A stretch of 18,083 nt of DNA from Microcaldota archaeon. GTDB taxonomy: Archaea; Micrarchaeota; Micrarchaeia; Micrarchaeales; Micrarchaeaceae. Under the pieces are notes generated by a model that saw only the letters and a list, made by a program, of their open reading frames with translations, was not told where the DNA came from and did no database searches. Position numbers and translations under genes: made by a program. The stretch covers positions 1 through 18,083 of the forward strand of contig JAKAPD010000006.1 in assembly GCA_021812025.1 (NCBI GenBank). Direction: 5' to 3'. This document shows, in pieces, positions 7,126 to 14,062 of this stretch; position 1 is the stretch's first letter; each line of letters opens with the position of its first letter.

Positions 7126-7866
7126 ATGATAGAGATAAAAATATCAGAGCCCATCGATCTCAGGGGCTTCACTTTCATAGAAGGATTTCCGGGAATAGGC
7201 CTGGTGGGGCCGATGGCGATAAGCTACATAATAGACAAGATGAAAATGGACTATGTCGGCTATATAGACAGCGACGCTTTCCCGCCTTTGGTGTCAATAC
7301 ACAACAATGTCCCGATGCCCCCAATCAGGGTATACGCAAGCAAAAAATCAAAGATATTCACGATACTGGCCGAATTTGCAATACCGCTGGAGCAGATGCA
7401 CGAACTGAGCGGGAAGATATTCGATTTCATAAAACAAAGCGGAATATCGAAGATTGTTTCCATATCCGGAGTCCCGACTGCAAAGTATGACGAGAACGGA
7501 CCGGTCTTTGCGATAGGATCCAGCGACGCTGTTTCGAAAGAGATACAGAAAGCCGGCCTGAAGGCCGTTGGCGAGGGAGTCGCTACCGGCGTAAGTGCGC
7601 TCCTATTGCTCGCCAGCGTGGACAGCGACATACCGGACTATAACATACTAGTTCCCGTAGATCCGGCGATGGTGAATCCCAAATACGCCGAGACTGCCAT
7701 AACGGCGATAAACAGGCTGCTAAAGCTCAACATAGACATCGACGAACTCGACAAGGAGGCAAAAGAGGTAGAGGCAAAGATAAAGGACATACTGAAAAGG
7801 CACAAGGAGGCGCAGGACGCAAGCAGGAAAACAACCGAAGAGGCCGGGCCCCCGACATACGTGTGA
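7126..7866 (+). CDS. PAC2 family protein (proteasome assembly chaperone-like)
   Basis: A 246-residue member of the PAC2 / COG2047 family. The N-terminal block FTFIEGFPGIGLVGPMAISY followed by MDYVGYIDSDAFPPLVSIHN is the family signature. Archaeal members are related to eukaryotic proteasome assembly chaperone 2, and a role in proteasome assembly or in regulating an ATP-dependent process is assumed rather than shown. The middle holds a nucleoside-phosphorylase-like segment (SISGVPTAKYDENGPVFAIG), and residues from about 207 to the end form a charged helix (LDKEAKEVEAKIKDILKRHKEA), probably a coiled coil. ATG at 7126 has GGGTG 5 bases upstream; a GTG two codons earlier overlaps that site. It has its own promoter, and the tRNA gene follows 42 bases downstream. 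Confidence 0.88.
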   Translation: MIEIKISEPIDLRGFTFIEGFPGIGLVGPMAISYIIDKMKMDYVGYIDSDAFPPLVSIHNNVPMPPIRVYASKKSKIFTILAEFAIPLEQMHELSGKIFDFIKQSGISKIVSISGVPTAKYDENGPVFAIGSSDAVSKEIQKAGLKAVGEGVATGVSALLLLASVDSDIPDYNILVPVDPAMVNPKYAETAITAINRLLKLNIDIDELDKEAKEVEAKIKDILKRHKEAQDASRKTTEEAGPPTYV

Positions 7867-7868
7867 CT

Positions 7869-7881
7869 ATTTTTATATATT
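7869..7881 (+). promoter_or_regulatory. TATA box of the tRNA gene
   Basis: TTTTTATATATTG about 30 bases before the mature tRNA 5' end. Its T run may also end the PAC2 transcript. Confidence 0.6.
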
Positions 7882-7908
7882 GGCAGCAAAAGCATCATTG
7901 CCAAACAT

Positions 7909-8027
7909 GCAGGGGTTGCAGAGCCTGGTTTGGCTTTAGCTTTGCAAGAGCTCAGCCACAGAAAAATGCGCAGGACTTAAGATCCTGTGGCCTAGCGCCT
8001 TCGTGAGTTCGAATCTCACCCCCTGCA
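7909..8027 (+). tRNA. tRNA-Leu (anticodon UAA) with an apparent intron in the D-loop
   Basis: The acceptor stem is perfect: GCAGGGG (7909-7915) with CCCCTGC (8020-8026), then discriminator A at 8027. CCA is not encoded. D stem GCA (7918-7920)/TGC (7967-7969). Anticodon stem CAGGA/TCCTG with loop CTTAAGA (7976-7982), anticodon TAA. Long variable arm 7988-8002 with GGC/GCC stem, as in class II tRNA-Leu. T arm GTGAG-TTCGAAT-CTCAC. The D-loop would be 46 bases instead of about 13. Removing about 33 bases after GAGCCTGGT restores a normal Leu D-loop. No insertion exists at the canonical 37/38 site. It reads leucine UUA/UUG codons. Confidence 0.93.
7930..7963 (+). other. Non-canonical tRNA intron (bulge-helix-bulge) in the D-loop of tRNA-Leu
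   Basis: A helix CTG (7925-7927) with CAG (7959-7961) leads to a 3-base bulge GTT (7928-7930). An inner helix TGGCT (7931-7935) with AGCCA (7954-7958) is extended by AGCT/AGCT (7938-7941, 7949-7952). On the 3' side a run of five A's supplies the second bulge. Cutting after the second bulge base removes 34 bases and leaves D-loop GAGCCTGGTAAA. The 3' site could shift by one or two within the A run. It is a relaxed motif, since the central helix has only 3 good pairs. Confidence 0.72.
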
Positions 8028-8029
8028 CA
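8005..8029 (+). repeat. Left copy of tRNA-end repeat (attL-like)
   Basis: The T-arm and 3' acceptor end of tRNA-Leu, 25 bases including two bases past the discriminator. It is repeated imperfectly at 9348-9370 in the same orientation. Confidence 0.65.
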
Positions 8030-8052
8030 AATTTTACGGTAGCTTTTCAGAA

Positions 8053-8064
8053 TCTTTATATAAC
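8053..8064 (+). promoter_or_regulatory. TATA box of the ADP-ribosyltransferase-like gene
   Basis: TCTTTATATAAC only 26 bases after the tRNA end. The predicted start near 8084 gives a leader of about 12 bases carrying GGTGG. This supports the GTG start at 8096. Confidence 0.62.
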
Positions 8065-8095
8065 TGGAAGCCACAATAACATTGTAGGTGGTTTG

Positions 8096-9334
8096 GTGAG
8101 CGTCGCAGGATTCGAGGATGATTATGTGAGAGGCCTGGCAGCAAGCGAATTGGAGCCATTTGAAAAAAGAGCAATGGAACTGTTAGACCATATGAATAAT
8201 GATAAAACAGAGCTTTCCATGCTGGCCGGCAAGCTGAGAGATTTCTACTCCATCGCTGAGTTATTTGTGATGGCAGAGCAGGAGGAGGAAGATCTTGCGA
8301 AATTCAGGGAAGTGGTGCTTATGGTAAACAAAATAGTTGCAAAGAAGAAATCGCAAAGACTAAGCACAGTCATTGATCTACCGCTTACGAAACGGATTTT
8401 TCTCGTTGCTGCCCTTGTACAGAAATCCGCATCAATCGAAGCCCATGGGGAAACTGAAGATATCGAAAAGCAAGCCGGAGAGAACTTAGCCAGAATGCCA
8501 TGGTCCTCGGAAGAGAGCGCGGTAATGGAACACTATGTTCTACACGACCTTATCGGCGCTCCATTAGATAAACTTCTTAAGATGAGCGGAATAACTTCGC
8601 AGAGCCCTGAAACTATTTTTGACATGGAGGCCCTCAAGAAGAACCTGAATTGGGGCTATCTTTCTATAGACGTCTCGGATAAGAGAAAGTTGGAGCAGGC
8701 AACCAAGTTCTTCTTAGAGTCAAACCCGATGCTTCCAGGTAGTATCTTAGGAGTAACCGACATGTCAGAAGAAGCAAAACGAATACTCGGGAAGGAGGGC
8801 GCAGACGAACTGCTAAATCCTTTATTCTGGGATACTCTTTACCAGGCGATGTCAATGTCCCTTAAGCCAGAGGTTATGGGTGCCGTAAGTGATACAATAG
8901 GCAAGATATTGGCAACCTACGTAAATACCACAAACCGCCTATATCTGTATAGGGGGGTTCACTTTAAGTCAGAGGAGGAAAGGGACAGATTCATTTCTGA
9001 GGCAAGAGAACATGGCATCGAAAAGAAACAACAAGCGGAAGCAGAGCCGGGTGCAATCAAATACGATTTTATATCCACTACGGCATTCAAGGAAATCGCG
9101 GATAAATTTACCAAGATTGGCATATCGGATAGCGGCGAGAAGATTTACAGCGCAATTATAACCATGGAGGTATCAAAAGTAGAGGTCACCCAGGTTAGGT
9201 ATACTGGTGTTGACTCTAGCACATCGTTCGTCGATACCGAACCGCTGTTAAACCGCATTGAAGGGGAGTTCAGAATAAAAGATAAAATCCCTAAGGCGGC
9301 TATAATCAGCATAGAAGCCGTAAATCCCGAATAA
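8096..9334 (+). CDS. Predicted ADP-ribosyltransferase (R-S-E type C-terminal domain), possible toxin or effector
   Basis: A 412-residue protein. The C-terminal third carries in order LYLYRG (R286), DFISTTAF (S327-T328-T329) and IEGEFRI (E389-G-E391). This is the Arg / STS-like / ExE pattern of ADP-ribosyltransferases that modify arginine or other protein targets using NAD. E391 would be the catalytic glutamate. The first 270 residues are mostly charged helices and match nothing I recognise; no signal peptide or membrane span is visible, so it acts in the cytoplasm unless exported by other means. The frame runs back into the tRNA, but GTG at 8096 is chosen because GGTGG ends 4 bases earlier and a TATA box fits. 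Codons seem more A/T-rich than in neighbours, consistent with transfer. It lies alone between a tRNA and a copy of that tRNA's 3' end. No antitoxin-like small gene is seen next to it. Confidence 0.72.
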   Translation: MSVAGFEDDYVRGLAASELEPFEKRAMELLDHMNNDKTELSMLAGKLRDFYSIAELFVMAEQEEEDLAKFREVVLMVNKIVAKKKSQRLSTVIDLPLTKRIFLVAALVQKSASIEAHGETEDIEKQAGENLARMPWSSEESAVMEHYVLHDLIGAPLDKLLKMSGITSQSPETIFDMEALKKNLNWGYLSIDVSDKRKLEQATKFFLESNPMLPGSILGVTDMSEEAKRILGKEGADELLNPLFWDTLYQAMSMSLKPEVMGAVSDTIGKILATYVNTTNRLYLYRGVHFKSEEERDRFISEAREHGIEKKQQAEAEPGAIKYDFISTTAFKEIADKFTKIGISDSGEKIYSAIITMEVSKVEVTQVRYTGVDSSTSFVDTEPLLNRIEGEFRIKDKIPKAAIISIEAVNPE

Positions 9335-9347
9335 TTCAAAGCAGCAA

Positions 9348-9370
9348 GAATTCAAATCTCCCCCTGCACA
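9348..9370 (+). repeat. Right copy of tRNA-end repeat (attR-like)
   Basis: Begins GAATTCAAATCTC and ends CCCCTGCACA. Aligned with 8005-8029 it keeps 21 of 23 bases, with two G-to-A changes and a 2-base deletion. It lacks the rest of a tRNA. A complete tRNA on the left and a 3' fragment on the right is what integration into a tRNA gene leaves behind. Confidence 0.65.
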
Positions 9371-9423
9371 TTTAAGAGAAGCTTATCTCCAGACCTCTTC
9401 TAATTTTTGACCCGACTAGCGCT

Positions 9424-10308
9424 TTAACGAACCCCCTTGTCAGCAGAGAGCATTTCCCTCAGCCTGTATACATTCAAGACACCCTCTTCCTTGTACCTAT
9501 TCCAAATCGGCAGCGCCTTCTCCATTGCTTTTGGAAAGTGCCACTCGCCAGTCTTGTGAGGTAGGTAATTTGCATCGCCATTCAGTTGCAAAGCGAGCTC
9601 ATAATCGGCAATAAGCTGTATTATAACATGGTCAATATTGAACTTCTCGATGTCTTCTTTAGTCCATTTATCATGAAGCCCAGGGTGCTCAAAGAACCAG
9701 TGGAGTGCCTCGTGCCACAGGTAAACCGTAGTGTAATTCGGCCACAGGTCGTTCATACCCCAGTTTACTGAAGGCACGCCGTTGACTGTTTCGATGACTT
9801 TTCCGCAGTTCAAACGAGGATGGGTTATGTATACGCTTATATTTTTGTCCAGATCGAGGCCGGTGAGTGCTTCGACTGTCGCCTTCGTAGCATCGTAATT
9901 ATTTTCCCATTGGGCCTTGCATTCCCTGGCACGCTCCAGCGTTTCCGATAATATCTTTGCGAAACGGGCATCCCGCTTCAACGAGGCGACGTAAGCCCTC
10001 ATAACACCCGGGGCATCATTAAATGTATCTTCCCAATCGTGGTATCTTTCAAACGAGTATCCTATTCTTGTTTTATCCTTATTCGAGCCCAAAGTCACCA
10101 AATCAAAAATGGAGGGCGAAACGCTCTTCGCATGTTCATAAAATGAGAAAAGAAGAGGATCATTTTTCTCATAATAGATCGGGGCGCCTCGTATCTTGCC
10201 CAGGGTATGCATTATAAGGAAGTCTTCGTTCACTTCGAAGTCGAGCGAAACGCCTCTGGTTACTGCTTTGGCTATGGTAACTATATTCTCATCCCTATAG
10301 TTTTCCAC
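9424..10308 (-). CDS. Predicted HExxH zinc metallopeptidase, family not identified
   Basis: A 294-residue protein without signal peptide or membrane span. The centre has VYLWHEALHWFFEH, an HExxH zinc motif with H199, E200, H203. It is followed by DHVIIQLIADYELALQL, where E237 (or D235) could be the third ligand, as in gluzincin-like enzymes. The N-terminal half (GKIRGAPIYYEKNDPLLFSFYEHAKSVSP...) is not recognised. The start is probably GTG at 10308; no ribosome binding site is seen, and the next in-frame ATG is codon 33. It ends about 50 bases after the attR-like repeat, facing the ADP-ribosyltransferase gene tail to tail. It is divergent from an M16 peptidase gene across a very symmetric promoter region, so the two peptidases may be co-regulated. 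Substrate unknown. Confidence 0.7.
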   Translation of the reverse strand: MENYRDENIVTIAKAVTRGVSLDFEVNEDFLIMHTLGKIRGAPIYYEKNDPLLFSFYEHAKSVSPSIFDLVTLGSNKDKTRIGYSFERYHDWEDTFNDAPGVMRAYVASLKRDARFAKILSETLERARECKAQWENNYDATKATVEALTGLDLDKNISVYITHPRLNCGKVIETVNGVPSVNWGMNDLWPNYTTVYLWHEALHWFFEHPGLHDKWTKEDIEKFNIDHVIIQLIADYELALQLNGDANYLPHKTGEWHFPKAMEKALPIWNRYKEEGVLNVYRLREMLSADKGVR

Positions 10309-10311
10309 TAC

Positions 10312-10367
10312 GGAAATATTTATGCCTATCGGCAGTTTTCCATCATGGAAAAGTCATAAATATTTCC
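10312..10367. promoter_or_regulatory. Symmetric divergent promoter/operator between two peptidase genes
   Basis: A 13-base perfect inverted repeat, GGAAATATTTATG (10312-10324) and CATAAATATTTCC (10355-10367), encloses a perfect 8+1+8 palindrome TTTTCCAT-C-ATGGAAAA (10336-10352). The outer arms contain TATA-like ATAAATAT on either strand. The right arm is 25-30 bases before the plus-strand GTG at 10388 and also suits a minus-strand start near 10333. The inner palindrome is a likely regulator site. Confidence 0.65.
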
Positions 10368-10387
10368 TAAACGGTATTACTCTTCGC

Positions 10388-11692
10388 GTGATTCGATTGC
10401 CCACAAGAGATTTTCAGGTCGAGCTGGAGAAAGCAATGAAGAAGGAAACACCCAGACCGCAGACACACCAATTGGAAAACGCCATGATGCTTATACTTGC
10501 GCCCAACCACGAAGCACAAACCGCATGCGTATCTGTCGCATTTCCATATGGCGATATGAATAGTATGCAAAAATGGGGGCTTCCGACAACGCACTTTTTG
10601 GAACACATGTTCCGTAAGGGCACAACCACACGTAGCGTACACCAGATGCTAGACGAACTCGATTGGATGGCGGACGAACACAATGCATTCACTGCAGGGG
10701 AAATGATGCAGTATTTTCAGACCGCAGACAGCAGCGAGCTTCCATCTGCGATAGCGATCCTTGCAGATCAGGTGCAAAATTCAACTATAGCTCCAGAAAG
10801 GCTAGCATTGGAATACGGGCCAATCACACAGGAGTATGCAAGGAAGTTAGATAGCCCCACATATCCATCGACCTTGAGATTCTCTTCAGAGCTTTATGGC
10901 GACCACCCTGCTGGGAGGAGGTGCGCCTTTACCGAAGAGGAGGTAAGAAGAATCACCAGGGAGATTTTGCTCGAAGCAAAAGAAACAATGTGCAAACCAG
11001 ATAAATGCGCCCTTATTGTCTATGGGGATTTCAATCCAGACGAAGCAATAAGCGCAGCCAGGGAAAGCTTCGAAGGTTTTACAGGCAAAAGCACGGCACC
11101 AGAGATACCAGAGGCACCTTTGGCGCAGGAGCACAAGGAAGTACTGGTCGAGAACGAGAAGATTAAAAGGGCACTACTATGGGTGGGTGTAAAAAAACCG
11201 ACCTCGAAGAACATGCCGGATCTGGACGTGGTATCTTTTCAGATTGGGAGAGCCGTACTGAGCAGGAAATTGCTTTTCGCGCTCCGGACCGACTCCGGGC
11301 TTACGTACGGAGTCAGCGTCGGTGGCAGCGGCAGCAAATGTTATGCATATACAGAAATAACAACCGATACCAAACCCGATGATCTGGAAGCCGGAAAGAG
11401 TGTGCTTACCGATGTTTTAAGAAAGGTGGCCGATGGCGAGATAAGCGAAGACGATGTCGCACTCGCAAAATACAGGGCAGCCAGGGCTGAAAGGCTTTCG
11501 GTGCACGAAGTGATAACAAAGGCACACGGACTTGCTTTTGATGCGCTGCATTTTAACAAGCCAAACGCAGCTGCGGACTACTTGCCAAACCTGCGCAAAG
11601 TAACGCTCGATGGCGTAAGGGCCGCATTACAGAAGTATATGGACCCTGACAAAGCGCTCGTCCTCACCACCGTCCCAAAAAGGAGAAACTGA
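10388..11692 (+). CDS. M16 family zinc metallopeptidase (inverted HxxEH)
   Basis: A 434-residue protein, the usual size of a single M16B subunit. Zinc ligands are visible: THFLEHMFRKGTTTRS with H69, E72, H73 in the inverted HxxEH motif, then NAFTAGE, and E149 in ITQEYARKLDSP about 76 residues later as third ligand. The C-terminal half retains LLFALRTDSGLTYGVSV, the Arg/Tyr region of the second M16 domain, so it resembles an active self-pairing subunit. It is cytoplasmic, with no signal peptide. Two starts are possible. GTG at 10388 lies 27 bases after a TATA box and would be leaderless. ATG at 10436 has GGAG nearby and would shorten it by 16 residues. The stop is directly followed by the stop of the convergent methyltransferase gene. 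Confidence 0.87.
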   Translation: MIRLPTRDFQVELEKAMKKETPRPQTHQLENAMMLILAPNHEAQTACVSVAFPYGDMNSMQKWGLPTTHFLEHMFRKGTTTRSVHQMLDELDWMADEHNAFTAGEMMQYFQTADSSELPSAIAILADQVQNSTIAPERLALEYGPITQEYARKLDSPTYPSTLRFSSELYGDHPAGRRCAFTEEEVRRITREILLEAKETMCKPDKCALIVYGDFNPDEAISAARESFEGFTGKSTAPEIPEAPLAQEHKEVLVENEKIKRALLWVGVKKPTSKNMPDLDVVSFQIGRAVLSRKLLFALRTDSGLTYGVSVGGSGSKCYAYTEITTDTKPDDLEAGKSVLTDVLRKVADGEISEDDVALAKYRAARAERLSVHEVITKAHGLAFDALHFNKPNAAADYLPNLRKVTLDGVRAALQKYMDPDKALVLTTVPKRRN

Positions 11693-12427
11693 TCACCTAA
11701 GCCTTCTTGCGATGGTAGTGCAAATAATCCTTGTTACTGGTATCTCGCCTTTGATGTACCTATTTATCTTGCGAAGCCTGTCTGCTTTGCCGTCGAATAT
11801 CGGAGCAAAGAATATCTTCTCATAAAAGTACTTGAGCGCTTCCTCATCGCTGAAGACCCACTTGTACTTCAGGAGGTTTGTTGACTGCACTGCGAAGCCT
11901 GCTTTTCTCAATTTATCGTTTCTCTCCTTGATGCTCTCAAAATATTCCTCAATGTTCGGAAGGCCCCGCACTTCCGGATAGAGCTTCATAATCTCCCTAT
12001 GGTCTCCCTTTATGCCCCTCAACATAACAAGATAGCCGCCATCGCTTAGAAGCCTGAAGGCCTCGCTCTCGTCAAAAGGCGAAAATCTTGAAGTTATCAC
12101 ATCGAAGTTACCATCGGGGAAATCTAACTTCTTCATGGAGTCCATCACGTAAGACTTTATGTTGCTCTTGCCTTTTGCATTTTCATTGAAGAGCTTTATC
12201 ATGGCGGGCTCTACATCTATTGCAGCTATTTTCCCATAAAACCTAAAGAGGTCGTTCTTGAAGATTGTCTTCCCTGTGCCGGTTCCTAGATCCAGCAGCG
12301 AGGATGACCTGCTGCCAAAGCCTTTGACAGATTCATTGAAAACAAGATCGTACTCTATTTCGGGCTCGTAACTTATGCCCTCGCTCTGCCGCTTCCACCT
12401 CGCGTTAATCTGTTTTTCAGGATCCAC
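11693..12427 (-). CDS. Class I SAM-dependent methyltransferase
   Basis: A 244-residue Rossmann-fold methyltransferase. Motif I LLDLGTGTGKTIF is followed by an acidic residue after strand 2 (IAAIDVEPAMIKLF), then MDSMKKLDFPDGNFDVITSR and DGGYLVMLRG. The C-terminal part (YKWVFSDEEALKYFYEKIFF) is less typical, and the substrate (small molecule, RNA or protein) cannot be told. The frame is open to 12535. A TATA box on this strand at 12449-12455 puts transcription start at about 12426, so a leaderless GTG at 12427 (MDPEKQINARW) is preferred; ATG at 12445 would lie upstream of that start. Its TGA abuts the M16 TGA with no base between. It is divergent from the geranylgeranyl reductase gene. Confidence 0.83.
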   Translation of the reverse strand: MDPEKQINARWKRQSEGISYEPEIEYDLVFNESVKGFGSRSSSLLDLGTGTGKTIFKNDLFRFYGKIAAIDVEPAMIKLFNENAKGKSNIKSYVMDSMKKLDFPDGNFDVITSRFSPFDESEAFRLLSDGGYLVMLRGIKGDHREIMKLYPEVRGLPNIEEYFESIKERNDKLRKAGFAVQSTNLLKYKWVFSDEEALKYFYEKIFFAPIFDGKADRLRKINRYIKGEIPVTRIICTTIARRLR

Positions 12428-12448
12428 GTTCCTACTTGTTAACATCGG

Positions 12449-12455
12449 TTTATAA
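12449..12455 (-). promoter_or_regulatory. TATA box of the methyltransferase gene
   Basis: TTATAAA on the minus strand, centred about 26 bases before the GTG at 12427. It implies a leaderless transcript. Confidence 0.6.
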
Positions 12456-12546
12456 GGTTTGCCGATAAAAATAGCGCGGGTGGGCGGCGACAAGAGAGTA
12501 GATGAACTGCTACTATAAGTGATGAGGACCGACACCCAAAAAGCAT

Positions 12547-12560
12547 AATTTTAAATAAGA
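12547..12560 (+). promoter_or_regulatory. TATA box of the geranylgeranyl reductase / rpoK unit
   Basis: The A/T-rich block contains TTTTAAATAAG. It predicts a start near 12580 and a leader of about 40 bases before the ATG at 12620. No strong ribosome binding site is seen in that leader. Confidence 0.55.
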
Positions 12561-12619
12561 TAAAGTTGTAATAGATTTCACCAGACAGACTACTTGTTTA
12601 GCAATAGCGATGTGTTAGA

Positions 12620-14062
12620 ATGGCAGGAAATTACGATATCATAGTTGCAGGAGCCGGAATGTCGGGTTCTCTCGCGGCGGCCGGTGCGGCGAAGAGGGGC
12701 CATAAGGTACTTCTTCTTGACAAGAACAAACCCGAAGAGCCCGGGAAGAAGACGAATTGGGGATGGGTATGCGGAGATGCCGTCGCAACATCACATCTGG
12801 ATTTCGTAAGCAGGCACATCGGCCTAAACTTCGGGAAACCGGAGCTCGACGTGAGGGTAGATGGGGTAATCGCATATTCACCAGACATGCAGACGAAGAT
12901 TAACTTCGATGGAGACGGCTATGTGCTTGACAGGCCGGAGTTCGAAAGGAAGACAAGGGACTACGCCATAAAGTCCGGAGCCGAATACATACCGCAGTTC
13001 GATGTGGAGGGCCCCATAATAGAAAACAATTACGTTGTCGGCGTTTTCGGAAAGGACAAGGACATGCGGCACACGGAATTCAGGGCAAAGGCAGTGGTTG
13101 ACGCGCTCGGAGTCGCAACGACTCTGAGAAGGAGGCTGCCGGACGGCCAGTTTGTCGACAAAGTCGTAGACGTGGATGACCTGGAGTCGACGGGCAGATT
13201 CATATATGATTGTGAGGTGACGCAGGAAGACCCGAGATATTACGATCCCAAGAATGCGCTGATTCACCTCAACCAGAATATTTCACCAGGCGGCTACGGT
13301 TGGGTTTTTCCAAAAGCGCAGCACGGCAGAGTCAATATAGGAATTGGCGTTCAGAAATCGAGCCTTGAGATCCGAAATGCTAAGTTCGGGAAAAAGGATA
13401 CGCTACACACACTGATTGACGAGTACGTACGATCGATTCCAAACCTGAAGAATCCGAAACTTTTCAACAAGGATAACAACGGGAAGGGGTACTGGTCGGT
13501 GGCGGTGAGAAGGAACATAGAGTGCCTGGTATTCAATGGCTATCTGGGGGCGGGCGATAGCATGGCGATGCCGAATCCGATCAGCGCGGGTGGCATAGGG
13601 CCCGCACTTGTCGCCGGTATCCTTTCGGGGGAGAATGCCGCAAAGGCTGTCGAGAACGGGGACGTCAGCACAAAAGGGCTCTGGCAATACAATGTAGATT
13701 TCAATAGCGAATATGGGAAGAAGATGGCAGCAATGGAAGCCTTCAGGGTCTACCTGCAGTCGCTCAACAACAATCTAATCAACTACGGAATGGCGAAGTT
13801 CCTGAGCAAGAAAGAGGCAGAGGATCTTGCCTATGGAAGAACTACGGAACTGAGTATGGTGTCAAAGATGATGATGGTCCTGCAAGGCGCCGCGAACATA
13901 AGCGCTTTCAAGAATCTGGTATATACCGTAAAGAAGATGAAGATGTTCAACGAGCTCTATGCGGAGTACCCGGCAACGCCGGAGGCCTTCCCGGCATGGA
14001 GGGAAAAAGTGTCAAAGGAGATTAAAGATTTCAAAGAGAAGTTCAAGCCAAACCCGATATGA
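12620..14062 (+). CDS. Geranylgeranyl reductase family flavoprotein (archaeal lipid saturation)
   Basis: A 480-residue FAD-dependent reductase that would hydrogenate the geranylgeranyl chains of archaeal ether lipids (digeranylgeranylglycerophospholipid reductase type). Visible parts are the dinucleotide motif IIVAGAGMSGSLAA at 7-20, VCGDAV with C51 at the position of the catalytic cysteine reported for archaeal GGRs, GYVLDRPEFERKTRDYA, and the GGR motif YGWVFPKAQHGRVNIGIG (Y226, W228, F230, P231). The FAD-binding GD motif follows: GAGDSMAMPNPISAGGIGPAL. The length is somewhat more than the usual 400-450 because of a longer C-terminal helical part. ATG at 12620 is the first start in frame and overlaps no other gene. 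Its TGA overlaps an ATG of rpoK. Substrate class is inferred; other family members act on chlorophyll or menaquinone chains. Confidence 0.88.
   Translation: MAGNYDIIVAGAGMSGSLAAAGAAKRGHKVLLLDKNKPEEPGKKTNWGWVCGDAVATSHLDFVSRHIGLNFGKPELDVRVDGVIAYSPDMQTKINFDGDGYVLDRPEFERKTRDYAIKSGAEYIPQFDVEGPIIENNYVVGVFGKDKDMRHTEFRAKAVVDALGVATTLRRRLPDGQFVDKVVDVDDLESTGRFIYDCEVTQEDPRYYDPKNALIHLNQNISPGGYGWVFPKAQHGRVNIGIGVQKSSLEIRNAKFGKKDTLHTLIDEYVRSIPNLKNPKLFNKDNNGKGYWSVAVRRNIECLVFNGYLGAGDSMAMPNPISAGGIGPALVAGILSGENAAKAVENGDVSTKGLWQYNVDFNSEYGKKMAAMEAFRVYLQSLNNNLINYGMAKFLSKKEAEDLAYGRTTELSMVSKMMMVLQGAANISAFKNLVYTVKKMKMFNELYAEYPATPEAFPAWREKVSKEIKDFKEKFKPNPI

Noticed and set aside
8003..8095. Extension of the ADP-ribosyltransferase gene back into the tRNA
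   Set aside because: The frame is open there, but the first codons would be tRNA sequence. The promoter (8053-8064) and the GGTGG site place the start at GTG 8096.
8096..10308. Toxin-antitoxin pair between the ADP-ribosyltransferase-like gene and the HExxH gene
   Set aside because: The genes are convergent, separated by about 90 bases that include the repeat. Neither is small, and no antitoxin-type domain is visible.
9424..11692. Idea that the tRNA-linked element continues through the HExxH and M16 peptidase genes
   Set aside because: The only tRNA-end copy I can see is at 9348-9370, before these genes, and no second copy was found further on. The element is therefore limited to 8030-9370.
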